DNA from: Anaerospora hongkongensis
Lineage (GTDB): Bacteria > Bacillota > Negativicutes > Sporomusales > DSM-15969
NCBI RefSeq assembly: GCF_004339805.1
Contig: NZ_SLUI01000023.1
Coordinates: 1-32,360, forward strand
Reading direction: 5' to 3'
Length of the DNA stretch: 32,360 nucleotides
Below, piece by piece: positions 1-7,690 of the stretch. The notes under the pieces were generated by a model. It searched no databases, had not been told where the DNA came from, and saw only the letters and a list, made by a program, of their open reading frames with translations. The translations under genes and the position numbers were made by a program. How positions within the stretch are numbered: the first letter of the stretch is position 1; the number at the start of each line of letters is the position of its first letter.

Positions 1-95
1 TTTTTTAATTGATACGGGCTTATGGGTTTTTAGTTAAATCTTCACTTACGGGAAGGGGAGAGAGATAAACTACTCTATAGGGGAGTTTGGGACAG
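1..95. repeat. Terminal direct repeat marking a circular molecule
   Basis: Bases 1-95 are identical to bases 32266-32360. An exact repeat at the two ends of one contig is the usual overlap of an assembled circular molecule, so the replicon is probably a 32,265-bp circle. The repeat begins in the T-run of the terminator that follows the partition operon. Confidence 0.93.
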
Positions 96-128
96 CATAA
101 AAGAGCAAACAAAAGCGCCTCCAAATAT

Positions 129-164
129 GGAAGCGGAACCGGAAGTGAATACGGAAGTGTAGGT
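129..164 (+). repeat. Downstream hexamer array of the partition centromere
   Basis: Six head-to-tail hexamers, such as GGAAGC, GGAACC, GGAAGT and GAATAC, run without interruption. The 15-mer AATATGGAAGCGGAA at 125-139 recurs at 30826-30840, at the start of the array in front of parA. On the circle this array lies about 160 bp past the partition operon terminator. It is probably an outlying part of the centromere bound by the RHH partner protein; that role is inferred from position and from the shared hexamers. Confidence 0.6.
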
Positions 165-193
165 TTAAAATATTCTATAAAGATGGTTTTAAC

Positions 194-243
194 GGCACTA
201 TCATCGACGCAATAGCTCTGCAGCTCGGATCGATGATAGTGCC
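194..243. repeat. Perfect 14-bp inverted repeat
   Basis: GGCACTATCATCGA at 194-207 is exactly inverted at 230-243 around a 22-base loop. No T-run follows on either strand, so it is not a standard terminator. It lies between the centromere array and the next candidate RNA. It could be a recombination or protein-binding site; the function is unknown. Confidence 0.6.
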
Positions 244-286
244 AGCCAATATGGGTAACCATTGCTGATAAATCTATAATCGTTGT

Positions 287-427
287 TGGGGAACGGAAAA
301 AGATTCGGTTAATTGCGATTAATCGGGACAATAGAAATAATGCTACGGAACCTGCGCATTATTTCTATTGTCTTAACAGGGGGTCATATTTTTATATCTA
401 GGCCGGACTTTACTCCGGTCTTTTTTA
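287..427 (+). ncRNA. Candidate small RNA with a 17-bp hairpin
   Basis: A TATAAT box at 275-280 could start a transcript near 287. The transcript would contain a perfect 17-bp inverted repeat (327-343 with 356-372) and would end at a G+C-rich hairpin followed by TTTTTT (401-426). No convincing open reading frame lies in it. The -35 element is not recognisable, so the transcript is a prediction. Confidence 0.35.
401..427 (+). terminator. Rho-independent terminator
   Basis: A GCCGGA/TCCGGT-type stem is followed by TTTTTT. No gene ends upstream on the plus strand, which suggests that it ends a non-coding transcript or shields the metalloprotease gene. Confidence 0.65.
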
Positions 428-487
428 TGCCAGTTTTTAGAGGTAAAATAAATAAACTGAAATTTCATTATAAATATAAAATATGTG

Positions 488-517
488 TTGAATTTACAAT
501 TATTAATATTGTATTAT
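488..517 (+). promoter_or_regulatory. Promoter of the M48 protease gene
   Basis: TTGAAT (488-493), an 18-bp spacer and TATTAT (512-517) give a predicted start near 524, about 38 bases before the ATG. Confidence 0.5.
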
Positions 518-561
518 ATTTAAGTATCATTGAAGGATAAAAATACCAATGGAGGGTTAAA

Positions 562-1647
562 ATGCCAAATTGTCGGAGTTTAAGACGATTAGTAACAACT
601 GGAGTAATTGCAATTATATTGTCTTTCCCACTCATCTCCCAGCCTGTTAGCGCCACTGGTTTAGAAATATTAGGTGTTGGCTTGCAGATTAAACTGGCAA
701 AAGACGAAATTAAGAAATTAGAAACCAACGGTAAACCGGATATGATGAATTCGATTGAAAAAGACTTTGGTACTTCTTATAATCCAGAAACCGCTGAACT
801 TCTTGACAGTATATCTACAAAGCTTATTGCATCTGTTCAAAAAACTGAGCAAATAAAAACTCCATTTTTATTTCATAACAACGCTAATCAGGCGTTTAAT
901 GCTACCAGATATCCAAGCAATGTAATTACAATTAATGACGGTGTTTATAAATTTTTGAACAACAATCAAGACGAACTTGCGATGGTAATAGGCCACGAAA
1001 TTGGGCACGGTCAGGGCGAGCACCTAATGAAAGATATAGATAAAGTATTGGGACTGCAAGCACTTGCAGGCTTGTATCTTAATAAAAATGATGATAATTT
1101 TTCACAAATATTTACAAATATTGTTTATAAGCAAGTTAAAAATGGAAATTGGTCCCAAAAAAATGAGTCAGATGCGGATCGGCGCGGATTTCACTATGCT
1201 ACAGAATCAGGATTCAACCCGGGCGCTGGTGCTGCTGTTTGGGCAAGAATAATTGCCAAAAGTGGGGAAGGGGAGCAAAATGTATTGGCTGCTTTCGCCA
1301 ATCCTTCTGATCACCCTGCACATAGAAAACGTATTGAGAACCACAAGAAATGGATGACAGAGTACAGTGGTAACCGGATTAGTGTCAAAAAAACGACTAT
1401 TACGCTTGATGGAAAAGACCTAATGACAGTAAATAAAGCCGGCAGCTATGAAGCAGAAGAGCGTACTTACATAATAGCAGGTAACCTTAGTAGGGCCTTT
1501 CATGATAACCCTAAAAATTTAGGTGATGCTTGGGTAAATGAAAATGGAACAGTGTATCTGGGTGGTCAGATTATAGCGACTCCACGAGGTGAAGACACAC
1601 CGGCCTGGACGATAGCAGATATGCTCAATGCCATAAATAAGAAGTAA
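562..1647 (+). CDS. Secreted M48-family zinc metalloprotease
   Basis: A 361-residue protein. The ATG follows TGGAGGG with good spacing. Residues 1-32 form a Sec signal peptide with basic N-region, hydrophobic core and cleavage near VSA. The zinc motif HEIGH is at residues 145-149, and the downstream glutamate ligand typical of M48 (Oma1/HtpX/YcaL-type) is in NESDAD, about residue 202. There are no multiple membrane helices, so it resembles the soluble exported BepA/YcaL type rather than HtpX. Family role: cleavage or quality control of envelope proteins. It has its own promoter and terminator. The next gene also encodes an exported protein, so the two may act together on the cell surface, which is inference. 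An M48 protease is unusual plasmid cargo. Confidence 0.88.
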   Translation: MPNCRSLRRLVTTGVIAIILSFPLISQPVSATGLEILGVGLQIKLAKDEIKKLETNGKPDMMNSIEKDFGTSYNPETAELLDSISTKLIASVQKTEQIKTPFLFHNNANQAFNATRYPSNVITINDGVYKFLNNNQDELAMVIGHEIGHGQGEHLMKDIDKVLGLQALAGLYLNKNDDNFSQIFTNIVYKQVKNGNWSQKNESDADRRGFHYATESGFNPGAGAAVWARIIAKSGEGEQNVLAAFANPSDHPAHRKRIENHKKWMTEYSGNRISVKKTTITLDGKDLMTVNKAGSYEAEERTYIIAGNLSRAFHDNPKNLGDAWVNENGTVYLGGQIIATPRGEDTPAWTIADMLNAINKK

Positions 1648-1657
1648 ATACAAAATG

Positions 1658-1686
1658 GAGCTTGGTCATTGACCAGGCTCTTTTTT
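1658..1686 (+). terminator. Terminator after the M48 gene
   Basis: GAGCTTGGTC and GACCAGGCTC (1658-1667, 1671-1680) pair with one wobble, followed by TTTTTT. Confidence 0.85.
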
Positions 1687-1775
1687 ATATGGATTTGTAC
1701 TGTGCAAAATTTCGTTTTAACAATCCCTTATGCTATAATTACGCACATTCAAAAAACTATAAAAGAGGTGTAAAA

Positions 1776-3140
1776 ATGCTCAACAAAAAACTGCTGATAG
1801 CAGTTCTCGGTTGTGCGGTGATGATAAGTACAATGCAAATTGCTCTTGCTGAACCAGCAAAGCCAGAAATCGCTAATAAAGGTTACAACATCCCCTATGA
1901 AGACCGGCAGGCCGACTATCAGCTCGTAATTGGCACATATCCACCAAATTTATTGGCTGGCAAGCAACTCGCCATGAGCTACATGCTAACCACAAAAAAC
2001 GATGTACAGATTAAGGATATTGTTATTCGCCGGACCGTAACCAATACAGAAACAAATAATCCTGAAACGCTTGCACTTAGACTAGATACTCCTACGTGCT
2101 GGAGAGTAGTCGCGGATAACATTCCGGAAGGAAGATTGGATTACACAGTCTCTTATACGGTTGTAAGAGCGAAAACTAAAACCGTAACACCGGTAAGCTC
2201 TAAATTCTCCTTGAATGTTGCGCAGATAGGTCAAACTGCCGGCACCGCAAGCGAAGAATATTCCTTGGCTGATATGGAAACAGCACAACAGTTAACTGCA
2301 GTTGAAATCGCAAAGCTAGAAGCCGGTCAGTCGATCACCGATATTAAGGCTGATGGATTTACTGCCGTAAAAGCTGAAGAGCACGCTAACAGCGATCAGG
2401 CAAGCAAGGGGCAGTTAAACGTAAATATCGATAAGGATGGCAATCCTAAAAACGCTTGGTCTGATGCCAACCAACAAGAAGAACAGTCTGAAAAGCGTAC
2501 ACAGACCTTAAAAGGATTGCTTTTAATGGCAACAGCATTAGCTGCTAGCAAAGGTGCTAAAGGCGCTGCAGTCGCATTAGGAGCAGGATTAATTGCCACA
2601 ACTGTAATAACCAATCGTCGGAAGGCTGCAGCTTTAGGGACACTATCGCCGGCAGCAATAAAAGCTCCAGCATCTGCACTATTCGGGGAAGCTGCAGTCA
2701 AAAAAAATGAAGAAATCGCAAAACGGTTAGAAGCATCTCGTGCTAAAACACCATCTGAACCTGTTCCCCAAAAAGAAGAAACTCCATATGTAGCACCACA
2801 ATCGACAAAACGCAAATCTGAAAATGAAGAATCAGCCTATAATACACAGTCAGAAATACACAGCCAGGTGGAAGAAACTCCACAGCCGTCGATTGCTGAC
2901 CTTAAGAGGCAAGAAGAAGTAATACTGGGAACAACGTATCAACCGGTTTGGATCACTAGCTCAATCAGCATGGTTAATGGCGAGTATTACTACACAGACC
3001 CCGGTACAAGCCAGACATTCCATTACAGCCAGGTCCGGGGGCCAGTAGCTGTAGGTAATGGACAAGTGCTACAAGATGGGCATTTTTACAAGGTATCTCG
3101 CATTGGAATGATGCAAATAAAACCTTCACAAATAAGCTAA
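1776..3140 (+). CDS. Secreted, membrane-anchored protein of unknown function
   Basis: 454 residues from the ATG at 1776, chosen because AGAGGTG lies just upstream and a clean signal peptide follows (basic MLNKK, hydrophobic core, ALA cleavage site near residue 25). Residues 40-150 are beta-rich, like an adhesive or periplasmic domain. A hydrophobic, Ala/Gly-rich segment at about 245-281 followed by RRK may be a transmembrane anchor. A charged Pro/Glu-rich linker follows, then a compact C-terminal domain (about 385-454) rich in Tyr and Trp. I do not recognise the family. It sits alone between the M48 terminator and a very strong terminator. Its stop codon lies inside the stem of that terminator. 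Confidence 0.75.
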   Translation: MLNKKLLIAVLGCAVMISTMQIALAEPAKPEIANKGYNIPYEDRQADYQLVIGTYPPNLLAGKQLAMSYMLTTKNDVQIKDIVIRRTVTNTETNNPETLALRLDTPTCWRVVADNIPEGRLDYTVSYTVVRAKTKTVTPVSSKFSLNVAQIGQTAGTASEEYSLADMETAQQLTAVEIAKLEAGQSITDIKADGFTAVKAEEHANSDQASKGQLNVNIDKDGNPKNAWSDANQQEEQSEKRTQTLKGLLLMATALAASKGAKGAAVALGAGLIATTVITNRRKAAALGTLSPAAIKAPASALFGEAAVKKNEEIAKRLEASRAKTPSEPVPQKEETPYVAPQSTKRKSENEESAYNTQSEIHSQVEETPQPSIADLKRQEEVILGTTYQPVWITSSISMVNGEYYYTDPGTSQTFHYSQVRGPVAVGNGQVLQDGHFYKVSRIGMMQIKPSQIS

Positions 3141-3182
3141 TAACAAAAGGACCGCAATAAATGCGGTCCTTTTGTTATTAGC
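3136..3182. terminator. Very long bidirectional terminator containing the stop codon
   Basis: A perfect 21-bp inverted repeat (3136-3156 with 3162-3182) around a 5-base loop. It begins inside the last sense codons and contains the TAA stop at 3138-3140. Runs of A and T in both arms make it usable from both sides, including for the minus-strand RNA that ends just beyond it. Confidence 0.88.
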
Positions 3183-3190
3183 AATGCAGA

Positions 3191-3288
3191 AAAATAAAAA
3201 AAACACCCCCGCCCATGAGCGAAAGAGGGTTTTTAGCCCTACAAAACTGGTCCTGTAGGGGGCGACGGTGCAGGATCAACCCTCCGTC
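3191..3288 (-). ncRNA. Candidate small structured RNA
   Basis: The minus strand has TTGTAT (3318-3323), a 17-bp spacer and TATACT (3295-3300), predicting a start near 3288. The RNA would begin with a GACGG/CCGTC hairpin and continue with a CCCTACA/TGTAGGG hairpin. It would end at a G+C-rich stem followed by a long U-run (about 3190-3204). The compensating arms and the promoter support an RNA of about 95 nt. No reading frame with a proper ribosome site is present. The family is unknown. Confidence 0.55.
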
Positions 3289-3294
3289 AGTGTT

Positions 3295-3323
3295 AGTATA
3301 TACTGAACTATAGATATATACAA
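3295..3323 (-). promoter_or_regulatory. Promoter of the 3191-3288 RNA
   Basis: On the minus strand, TTGTAT, exactly 17 bases, then TATACT. Confidence 0.6.
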
Positions 3324-3541
3324 TGTACTATTTTTACAACACAATAGGGCTTATTGCATTTGGTTAATATCATTTGGTATAAGATAAAAGGTAAGCCGAT
3401 TATTTTATAATTCCAGACATTTAGCGGCTTCACACCATCTTTTTATTGCACATAGTTAATAATATTGGTATAAGAAAAACGGAGATATATGGAGATAACG
3501 AGAGTTATTTAAAAATAATTTCAATTTTTAGCAGTATTTAG
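3324..3541. other. AT-rich stretch without a gene
   Basis: I see no coding signal on either strand. The GCAGTAT word at 3531-3537 recurs at 3561-3567, flanking the promoter of the next gene, and could be an operator. Confidence 0.4.
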
Positions 3542-3570
3542 TTGTATTTATCAATATTTGGCAGTATAAT
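3542..3570 (+). promoter_or_regulatory. Promoter of the HTH gene
   Basis: TTGTAT, 17 bases and TATAAT predict a transcript starting near 3577, with a leader of about 115 nt. Confidence 0.7.
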
Positions 3571-3610
3571 ATATACATATAGAACAATTTCATATTACAT
3601 ATAAAAAATT

Positions 3611-3668
3611 AGTAGGGATATACAACGCGCAGCGCAGAGCTGCAACTTGTATTACCCCTACTTTTTTA
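3611..3668 (+). terminator. Leader terminator / attenuator before the HTH gene
   Basis: AGTAGGGATATACA and TGTATTACCCCTACT can pair around an inner GCAG/CTGC hairpin and are followed by TTTTTT. The element lies between a strong promoter (3542-3570) and the start codon at 3691, so transcription must read through it. This suggests regulated attenuation. The signal that controls it cannot be seen here. Confidence 0.65.
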
Positions 3669-3690
3669 TTTTGAAAGGACGGAAGATGAA

Positions 3691-4101
3691 ATGATTGAAA
3701 CAATGTACACAACCGAAGAGGTAGCAGAAATCCTAAGAGTTGGCGTAAAAGCAGTGTACTATAAAATCCAAAAAGGTAAGCTGACAACAGTAAGAGAGGG
3801 CAAGCGTCATCTTATTAAAGAGAGTGTTTTACAGGCTTATATTGTAGCTAATACGCCAGGAATGATTACATTAGACGAGATAATTAAAAATCTGATCGGC
3901 ATGGAAAAATCCGATGACTTTAAAGAAGATGTAATTTGCGCATTCGAAGATTATTCTTATCTGGGCGAAAGCTATGTTTATGTAGAGAAGCAACAGAACG
4001 GCGATTATACGTATTACACTGCAAAGGTCGATCACGTAAATGCTCCTAGAATAACAATTTGGGTAGAAGATGGCTATGTAGTTAACGCTTATGTATCCTA
4101 A
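3691..4101 (+). CDS. Excisionase/MerR-type HTH protein with a C-terminal domain
   Basis: 136 residues, preceded by AAAGGACGG. Residues 4-52 match the excisionase-like HTH_17 pattern: YTTEEVAEILRV, then a recognition helix and a KGKL wing. Such domains bind DNA as small regulators or recombination directionality factors. Residues 60-136 form a separate alpha/beta domain with paired Tyr-rich strands, of unknown role. The gene is the first after a strong promoter and leader terminator. With two tyrosine recombinases on the plasmid an excisionase role is possible, but a transcription regulator is equally likely. Confidence 0.7.
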   Translation: MIETMYTTEEVAEILRVGVKAVYYKIQKGKLTTVREGKRHLIKESVLQAYIVANTPGMITLDEIIKNLIGMEKSDDFKEDVICAFEDYSYLGESYVYVEKQQNGDYTYYTAKVDHVNAPRITIWVEDGYVVNAYVS

Positions 4102-4128
4102 AAGAAAGGACAAGCGGAATATATCAAG

Positions 4129-4224
4129 ATGAACCACATTAACAGCTCTCCATCTGTAAGCGATGAATTCAGTGAAGAAGTTAATGCAATATTAGGTGAT
4201 GACTATGAGGATAATGAAGAATAG
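4129..4224 (+). CDS. Possible small acidic peptide
   Basis: A 31-codon frame starting MNHINSSPSV and ending in an acidic tail (GDDYEDNEE). It lies 27 bases after the HTH gene and before a terminator. There is no good ribosome site: AAAGGA lies too far upstream and only CGGAA is near. It is probably cotranscribed with the HTH gene if it is expressed. Weak call. Confidence 0.3.
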   Translation: MNHINSSPSVSDEFSEEVNAILGDDYEDNEE

Positions 4225-4287
4225 GCAGGAAGCCCCGGACTCCACCTAAATTACCAGTAAAGGATGTAGACTTCAACTCACATTTAA

Positions 4288-4322
4288 TGAGTACCGATCA
4301 TTAAGTTCGGTACTCATTTTTG
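4288..4322 (+). terminator. Terminator of the 3691-4224 unit
   Basis: TGAGTACCGA (4288-4297) pairs with TCGGTACTCA (4307-4316), followed by TTTTT. Confidence 0.85.
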
Positions 4323-4392
4323 CTATTAGCTTAGGTTCATTTTCTCGCTGAATGGGATGTTGCAGGAGTTTTTCAAAATTACCAGAAGGTCT

Positions 4393-4411
4393 AAAAAACG
4401 ATCCGTTTTTT
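4393..4411 (+). promoter_or_regulatory. Leader hairpin before the SWIM gene
   Basis: AAAAAACG and CGTTTTTT flank a 3-base loop, directly before the GGGGTGA ribosome site at 4414-4420. It could act as a weak terminator or a translational control hairpin. Confidence 0.4.
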
Positions 4412-4427
4412 ATGGGGTGATTTACGT

Positions 4428-5522
4428 ATGATGATAGCTATTATTTTAGTTATTGGTATTGTTCTAGTTGCAGTTTTTTTTAATCGAAATTCTAGCGATA
4501 AAATATCAGGGACAGATTCCTTTGAACGATGTTCTAAAACTCCAAGTTTCGGAGGACCAGGTGAGGATTTATGGAGAAAATGGCCCGAAGAAATTCATTC
4601 TGAACCTGCACAACAAACGAGGGTCAAGCAACTTAATGATGTTAGTGTGATTAGTGAATATGATCCGGCTAATCAAATTGCTGTTTATAATCGCTTTACG
4701 GTAACTCCCCTAGACTGCACTTGTTCCGACTTCCAAAAGAGACAAAAACCGTGTAAGCATATGTACTACCTCATGAGCGAACTATACAACGATGCAGAAT
4801 TCTTCAAAGCTGCTTATCCGAAAAAGAATTCTTGGGGCAATTGGGACAGTAGAATACATTTAGTATATAATCAGCAAAAACGTCAGAACAGAATGAAAGA
4901 GGTAGTTATAGAAAGAATTAATAACGATCAACAAACGGCGACTATTAACAGTTGCCAGGTTACCTTAGGGTCATGCTCTTGCAGAGACTTTCAACAACGT
5001 CAAGTTCCCTGTAAACATATCTATAGACTAGCTAACGAACTTGGACTTTTAAATATCCGACAACCAGTATATAACACACAATCTATACCCAATACGCTAG
5101 AAGCTACTCGCGAAAGAATTCATTCATTATCTAATTCTGCCCGTCTCCATTTTCATGACATTTTAGCTTATCGACAGTTTCCTAATCCCTACAGGAAAGA
5201 TGCAGCCGAAATGACCTTCTATGAAACTAGGCAAAAAGGTATAAATTTTGATCATACGATAAACGAACTAATGGCTGCTGGTTTGATTATAAGGAGTTAT
5301 GATCCAAGCATTGTCTATAGCCTTTTCACCAAGGAAGAACTGCTCGTTCTAATGGATGACCCAAGGTATTCCCCTAAAAAGTCTTGGTCAAAATCCAAAT
5401 GCATTGATTTTTTTGTGGCTAACTACCCGGAAAAATCAAAAAGCATCATTGAAAGAAGTAATGTAATCGATTTGCCAACGGAAGTTAAGGGGTTTGAAGC
5501 AAATATTGCAAAAATAGTGTAA
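4428..5522 (+). CDS. Membrane-anchored protein with two SWIM zinc fingers
   Basis: 364 residues, start set by GGGGTGA upstream. Residues 1-18 form one hydrophobic helix (signal anchor). Two SWIM motifs (CxCx(n)CxH) are visible: C97, C99, C109, H111 and C183, C185, C195, H197. SWIM fingers bind DNA or proteins and often accompany helicases or recombination factors. Residues 230-364 form a helical domain with repeated Trp/Lys motifs, perhaps SAP-like or winged-helix, which I cannot assign firmly. The following gene encodes a CoiA-like nuclease. The pair may handle incoming or single-stranded DNA at the membrane, which is inference. Confidence 0.78.
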   Translation: MMIAIILVIGIVLVAVFFNRNSSDKISGTDSFERCSKTPSFGGPGEDLWRKWPEEIHSEPAQQTRVKQLNDVSVISEYDPANQIAVYNRFTVTPLDCTCSDFQKRQKPCKHMYYLMSELYNDAEFFKAAYPKKNSWGNWDSRIHLVYNQQKRQNRMKEVVIERINNDQQTATINSCQVTLGSCSCRDFQQRQVPCKHIYRLANELGLLNIRQPVYNTQSIPNTLEATRERIHSLSNSARLHFHDILAYRQFPNPYRKDAAEMTFYETRQKGINFDHTINELMAAGLIIRSYDPSIVYSLFTKEELLVLMDDPRYSPKKSWSKSKCIDFFVANYPEKSKSIIERSNVIDLPTEVKGFEANIAKIV

Positions 5523-5621
5523 TTCTACACGATTAGAACCCTGCTCCGGGATTCTGTATCTTACTTGATTCAATACTAAAAAGGAAACGCAAAAACGCTT
5601 TTTGGGGCAGGGGGTGAAATA

Positions 5622-6464
5622 ATGCTGCCATTTGGTCAACGCGGCGATACTTTAGTGTCGGTCAATGATGTAGATAGAGGACTTCAAGAAGATGTTGTTT
5701 GTCCGTCGTGTCAAGTCCCGCTTGTAGCACGCAAAGGCAAAAAGAAAACACACCATTTTGCACACCATAACGGGGATGACTGCTCTACTGGTCTCCAAAC
5801 AGTCTTACATATACGAGCCAAGGAAATTATTGCGGAGGCAAAAACCATATTTGTTCCCGGATATTCGATACAATTGCCTTGTCGCATGAGGAAACGTGAG
5901 TTCAACATTATAACCCCTCAAAAAGTCACTTTAGATAATGTATGGCTAGAAAAGCACCTAGACAATATCATCCCTGATGTCTTCGCCAAAACAAAAGCCC
6001 ATGGTAGAGAGCTGCTTGTAGAAATACGAGTTTCACATGCGGTTGATCAATCCAAACTAGACCGTATCAAAAGTATGAATTATTCAGCAATAGAGGTTGA
6101 TTTGTCAGACCTTCACGCTAAAGGATACGACGATGAAGTCTTGCGAAAACGCCTTATAGAACAAGATGACCGCAAAAAATGGTTACATAGTCCTAAAATT
6201 AATGGTATTAAAGACGATGTTATAATGACGGCCTTATATGAAACTTGCTCAGTTAAAGCAGTTCATGAACGGTGGTTGTCATTAGGTTGCCCAGCTAAAG
6301 GTTGGAAGACAATTTTGTATTATGATTGCTACGTGTGCAATTACGTCTATAGCGATAACATCAATCCAACACGCGAAATTTGGTGCGGCTATAAGTCTAA
6401 GATTGAGGATTATGATTCTTTGCTACAAAGTATGAAAAGGAAGAAACAGCAACAGGGTTTATAA
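5622..6464 (+). CDS. CoiA-like competence protein / nuclease with zinc motif
   Basis: 280 residues, start set by GGGGGTGA. The N-terminus has the CoiA signature: CPSC at 27-30 followed by KKTHHFAHH at 41-49, a zinc-binding CxxC...HxxH arrangement. A PD-(D/E)xK nuclease core is suggested by IIPDVF (D119) and LLVEIRVSH (E134), with Arg where Lys is usual. CoiA proteins of Bacillota are needed for recombination of DNA taken up in natural transformation. Plasmid and phage copies are common, and their role is unclear. The gene lies 99 bases after the SWIM gene in the same direction with no clear terminator between, so they may be cotranscribed. Confidence 0.8.
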   Translation: MLPFGQRGDTLVSVNDVDRGLQEDVVCPSCQVPLVARKGKKKTHHFAHHNGDDCSTGLQTVLHIRAKEIIAEAKTIFVPGYSIQLPCRMRKREFNIITPQKVTLDNVWLEKHLDNIIPDVFAKTKAHGRELLVEIRVSHAVDQSKLDRIKSMNYSAIEVDLSDLHAKGYDDEVLRKRLIEQDDRKKWLHSPKINGIKDDVIMTALYETCSVKAVHERWLSLGCPAKGWKTILYYDCYVCNYVYSDNINPTREIWCGYKSKIEDYDSLLQSMKRKKQQQGL

Positions 6465-6557
6465 AACAAAGACGCTTACTAGATTGATTTAGCCAGGCGC
6501 GAGAAGCGCAAATACTTTCAGAAGACAGCCAGCACTGCAATTTGTTTCAGGTTAAAA

Positions 6558-6645
6558 GTTAAAAAGTTATAATAAAATGCACTTTTTTAACTCAAGAGGC
6601 CGCAACGGAGGGTGTAAAAAGTATAACTTCTTATAACTTTTTAAC
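6558..6645. repeat. 15-bp inverted repeat in an AT-rich spacer
   Basis: GTTAAAAAGTTATAA at 6558-6572 is exactly inverted at 6631-6645. TATAACTT is also repeated directly next to the right arm. The spacer separates convergent genes, so it is not an ordinary promoter. It may be a protein-binding site. Function unknown. Confidence 0.5.
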
Positions 6646-6656
6646 CCGGTGTTATA

Positions 6657-6694
6657 AACAAAGTAGCCCCGCAATTTTGCAGGGCTACTTTGTT
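6657..6694. terminator. Terminator overlapping the end of the zinc-ribbon gene
   Basis: AACAAAGTAGCCC (6657-6669) pairs with GGGCTACTTTGTT (6682-6694). The minus-strand stop codon lies in the stem. The symmetric A/T ends allow use from both sides. Confidence 0.8.
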
Positions 6695-7038
6695 TTAGGT
6701 CCAATAAACTTATTGCGCTCGACTTCGGTTAGTGATTCCGGATCACGCTCATTAGCTTTGCACCACTTATGCAAGTCGCGTACTCTTAAAGACGGCGAGC
6801 TCCCCTCGGCTGCAGTCCAGAAACACCATCCACACGCCAAACAAGTATGTTCCTTCCGAAAGTCTGCAGTCTTAACTACATTGGCACTGCCACATGTGGA
6901 GCAACGAATATTTTGCATTAAGTCTTCGTTCCCTTCAAAAAAGTCATCGTGGAACCGAGAAAAATTTACACGTTTTTGCATTATGCCTTGCCTTATTACA
7001 TGGCATAAGTCCAGATAAATCAAGGGTTCGTAGCGCAT
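6685..7038 (-). CDS. Zinc-ribbon protein with a C-terminal VRDLHK domain
   Basis: 117 codons from the first ATG (weak AAGGG site). A shorter start at 6981 (98 residues) has AAGGCAAGG at good distance and is equally likely. The central CSTCG...CLACGW motif is a four-cysteine zinc ribbon that usually binds nucleic acid. The last 35 residues carry VRDLHKWC...PESLT..E...F, which is shared with the protein at 23468-23740. Function unknown. It is the last gene of a minus-strand cluster. Confidence 0.65.
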   Translation of the reverse strand: MRYEPLIYLDLCHVIRQGIMQKRVNFSRFHDDFFEGNEDLMQNIRCSTCGSANVVKTADFRKEHTCLACGWCFWTAAEGSSPSLRVRDLHKWCKANERDPESLTEVERNKFIGPKTK

Positions 7039-7084
7039 TTACATTGGCCCTTGCCTTTTACGAGAAAATGATAGTAAATATTTG

Positions 7085-7261
7085 TTAATGCGGGGATTGA
7101 GAAAATGAAATTAAAAGCAATTTGGGGTTGCCGTTTCGGACAACGATAGGTATATCTCCTTTCAGGGAGGCCGGAGCTGCAGCCGGATCAAGCAAGCTAA
7201 CAGTTATTCCCCACTCTTTAAACTTAGCTAAAACAAGAGCTTGTCTCTCTTCTTTAGTCAT
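7085..7261 (-). CDS. Small hypothetical protein (58 aa)
   Basis: MTKEERQALVLAKFKEWG is the N-terminus; the ATG is preceded by GAGGTGTGATTT, a strong ribosome site. That site overlaps the stop codon of the upstream gene (7272-7502), so the two are translationally linked. The sequence suggests an N-terminal helix and a small beta-rich C-terminus. No family recognised. Confidence 0.6.
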   Translation of the reverse strand: MTKEERQALVLAKFKEWGITVSLLDPAAAPASLKGDIPIVVRNGNPKLLLISFSQSPH

Positions 7262-7271
7262 AAATCACACC

Positions 7272-7502
7272 TCATTTGCTATCAATTTCTCGTATAGATT
7301 GCAATAATCTTTTGTAATTTTTTTCGCTACTGCGCAGATATTCGGTCTCATCTACAATCTGAAAATTTTGCAGTGTATATAGATAATCTTCTCCAGTTTC
7401 ATCAATGACTCGCCAAAATGGCCCTTCTTTTCCAAGAACGGTATATACTTTCCCATACACAAACCGCATTGAATCACTTTCGCCGATGTATTTTACTTTC
7501 AT
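7272..7502 (-). CDS. Small SH3-like protein (76 aa)
   Basis: Starts at an ATG behind AGGACGG. The first 50 residues (MKVKYIGESDSMRFVYGKVY...) look like a small beta-barrel found in many short phage and plasmid proteins of Bacillota. The C-terminus is a charged helix. It is followed at once by the 58-aa gene, and both probably belong to one transcript. No function can be assigned. Confidence 0.65.
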   Translation of the reverse strand: MKVKYIGESDSMRFVYGKVYTVLGKEGPFWRVIDETGEDYLYTLQNFQIVDETEYLRSSEKNYKRLLQSIREIDSK

Positions 7503-7622
7503 AAAACCGTCCTAATTTACAGTGTTAAATATAGTATAGCAAATAGCCCGAAAACCTAGCAAATTCGCGGCCTTTCAGACTTGAAAGTAAATCAAAAAAT
7601 ATTGTTTAAAAAGTATAAATAA

Positions 7623-7660
7623 AAAGGGAGCAACCGTCCTTACAGGCGGTAGCCCCCTTT
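7623..7660 (-). terminator. Terminator after the Fic-like gene
   Basis: AAAGGGAGCAACCG pairs imperfectly with CGGTAGCCCCCTTT. On the minus strand the stem is followed by TTTTTATTTATAC. It lies 31 bases past the Fic-like stop codon. Confidence 0.75.
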
Positions 7661-7690
7661 AAATGCCTTATTCTCCAGCGCACATATAGA

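Noticed and set aside
20..331. 103-codon minus-strand frame near the window start
   Set aside because: It covers the hexamer array and inverted repeat, lacks a convincing ribosome site for a full-length start, and its composition looks random.
2396..2815. 139-codon minus-strand frame
   Set aside because: A shadow of the exported-protein gene at 1776-3140, which has a ribosome site and signal peptide.
6618..6645. Sequence resembling half of a loxP site
   Set aside because: ATAACTTC is followed by unrelated bases and the inverted partner does not match; a chance likeness in AT-rich DNA.
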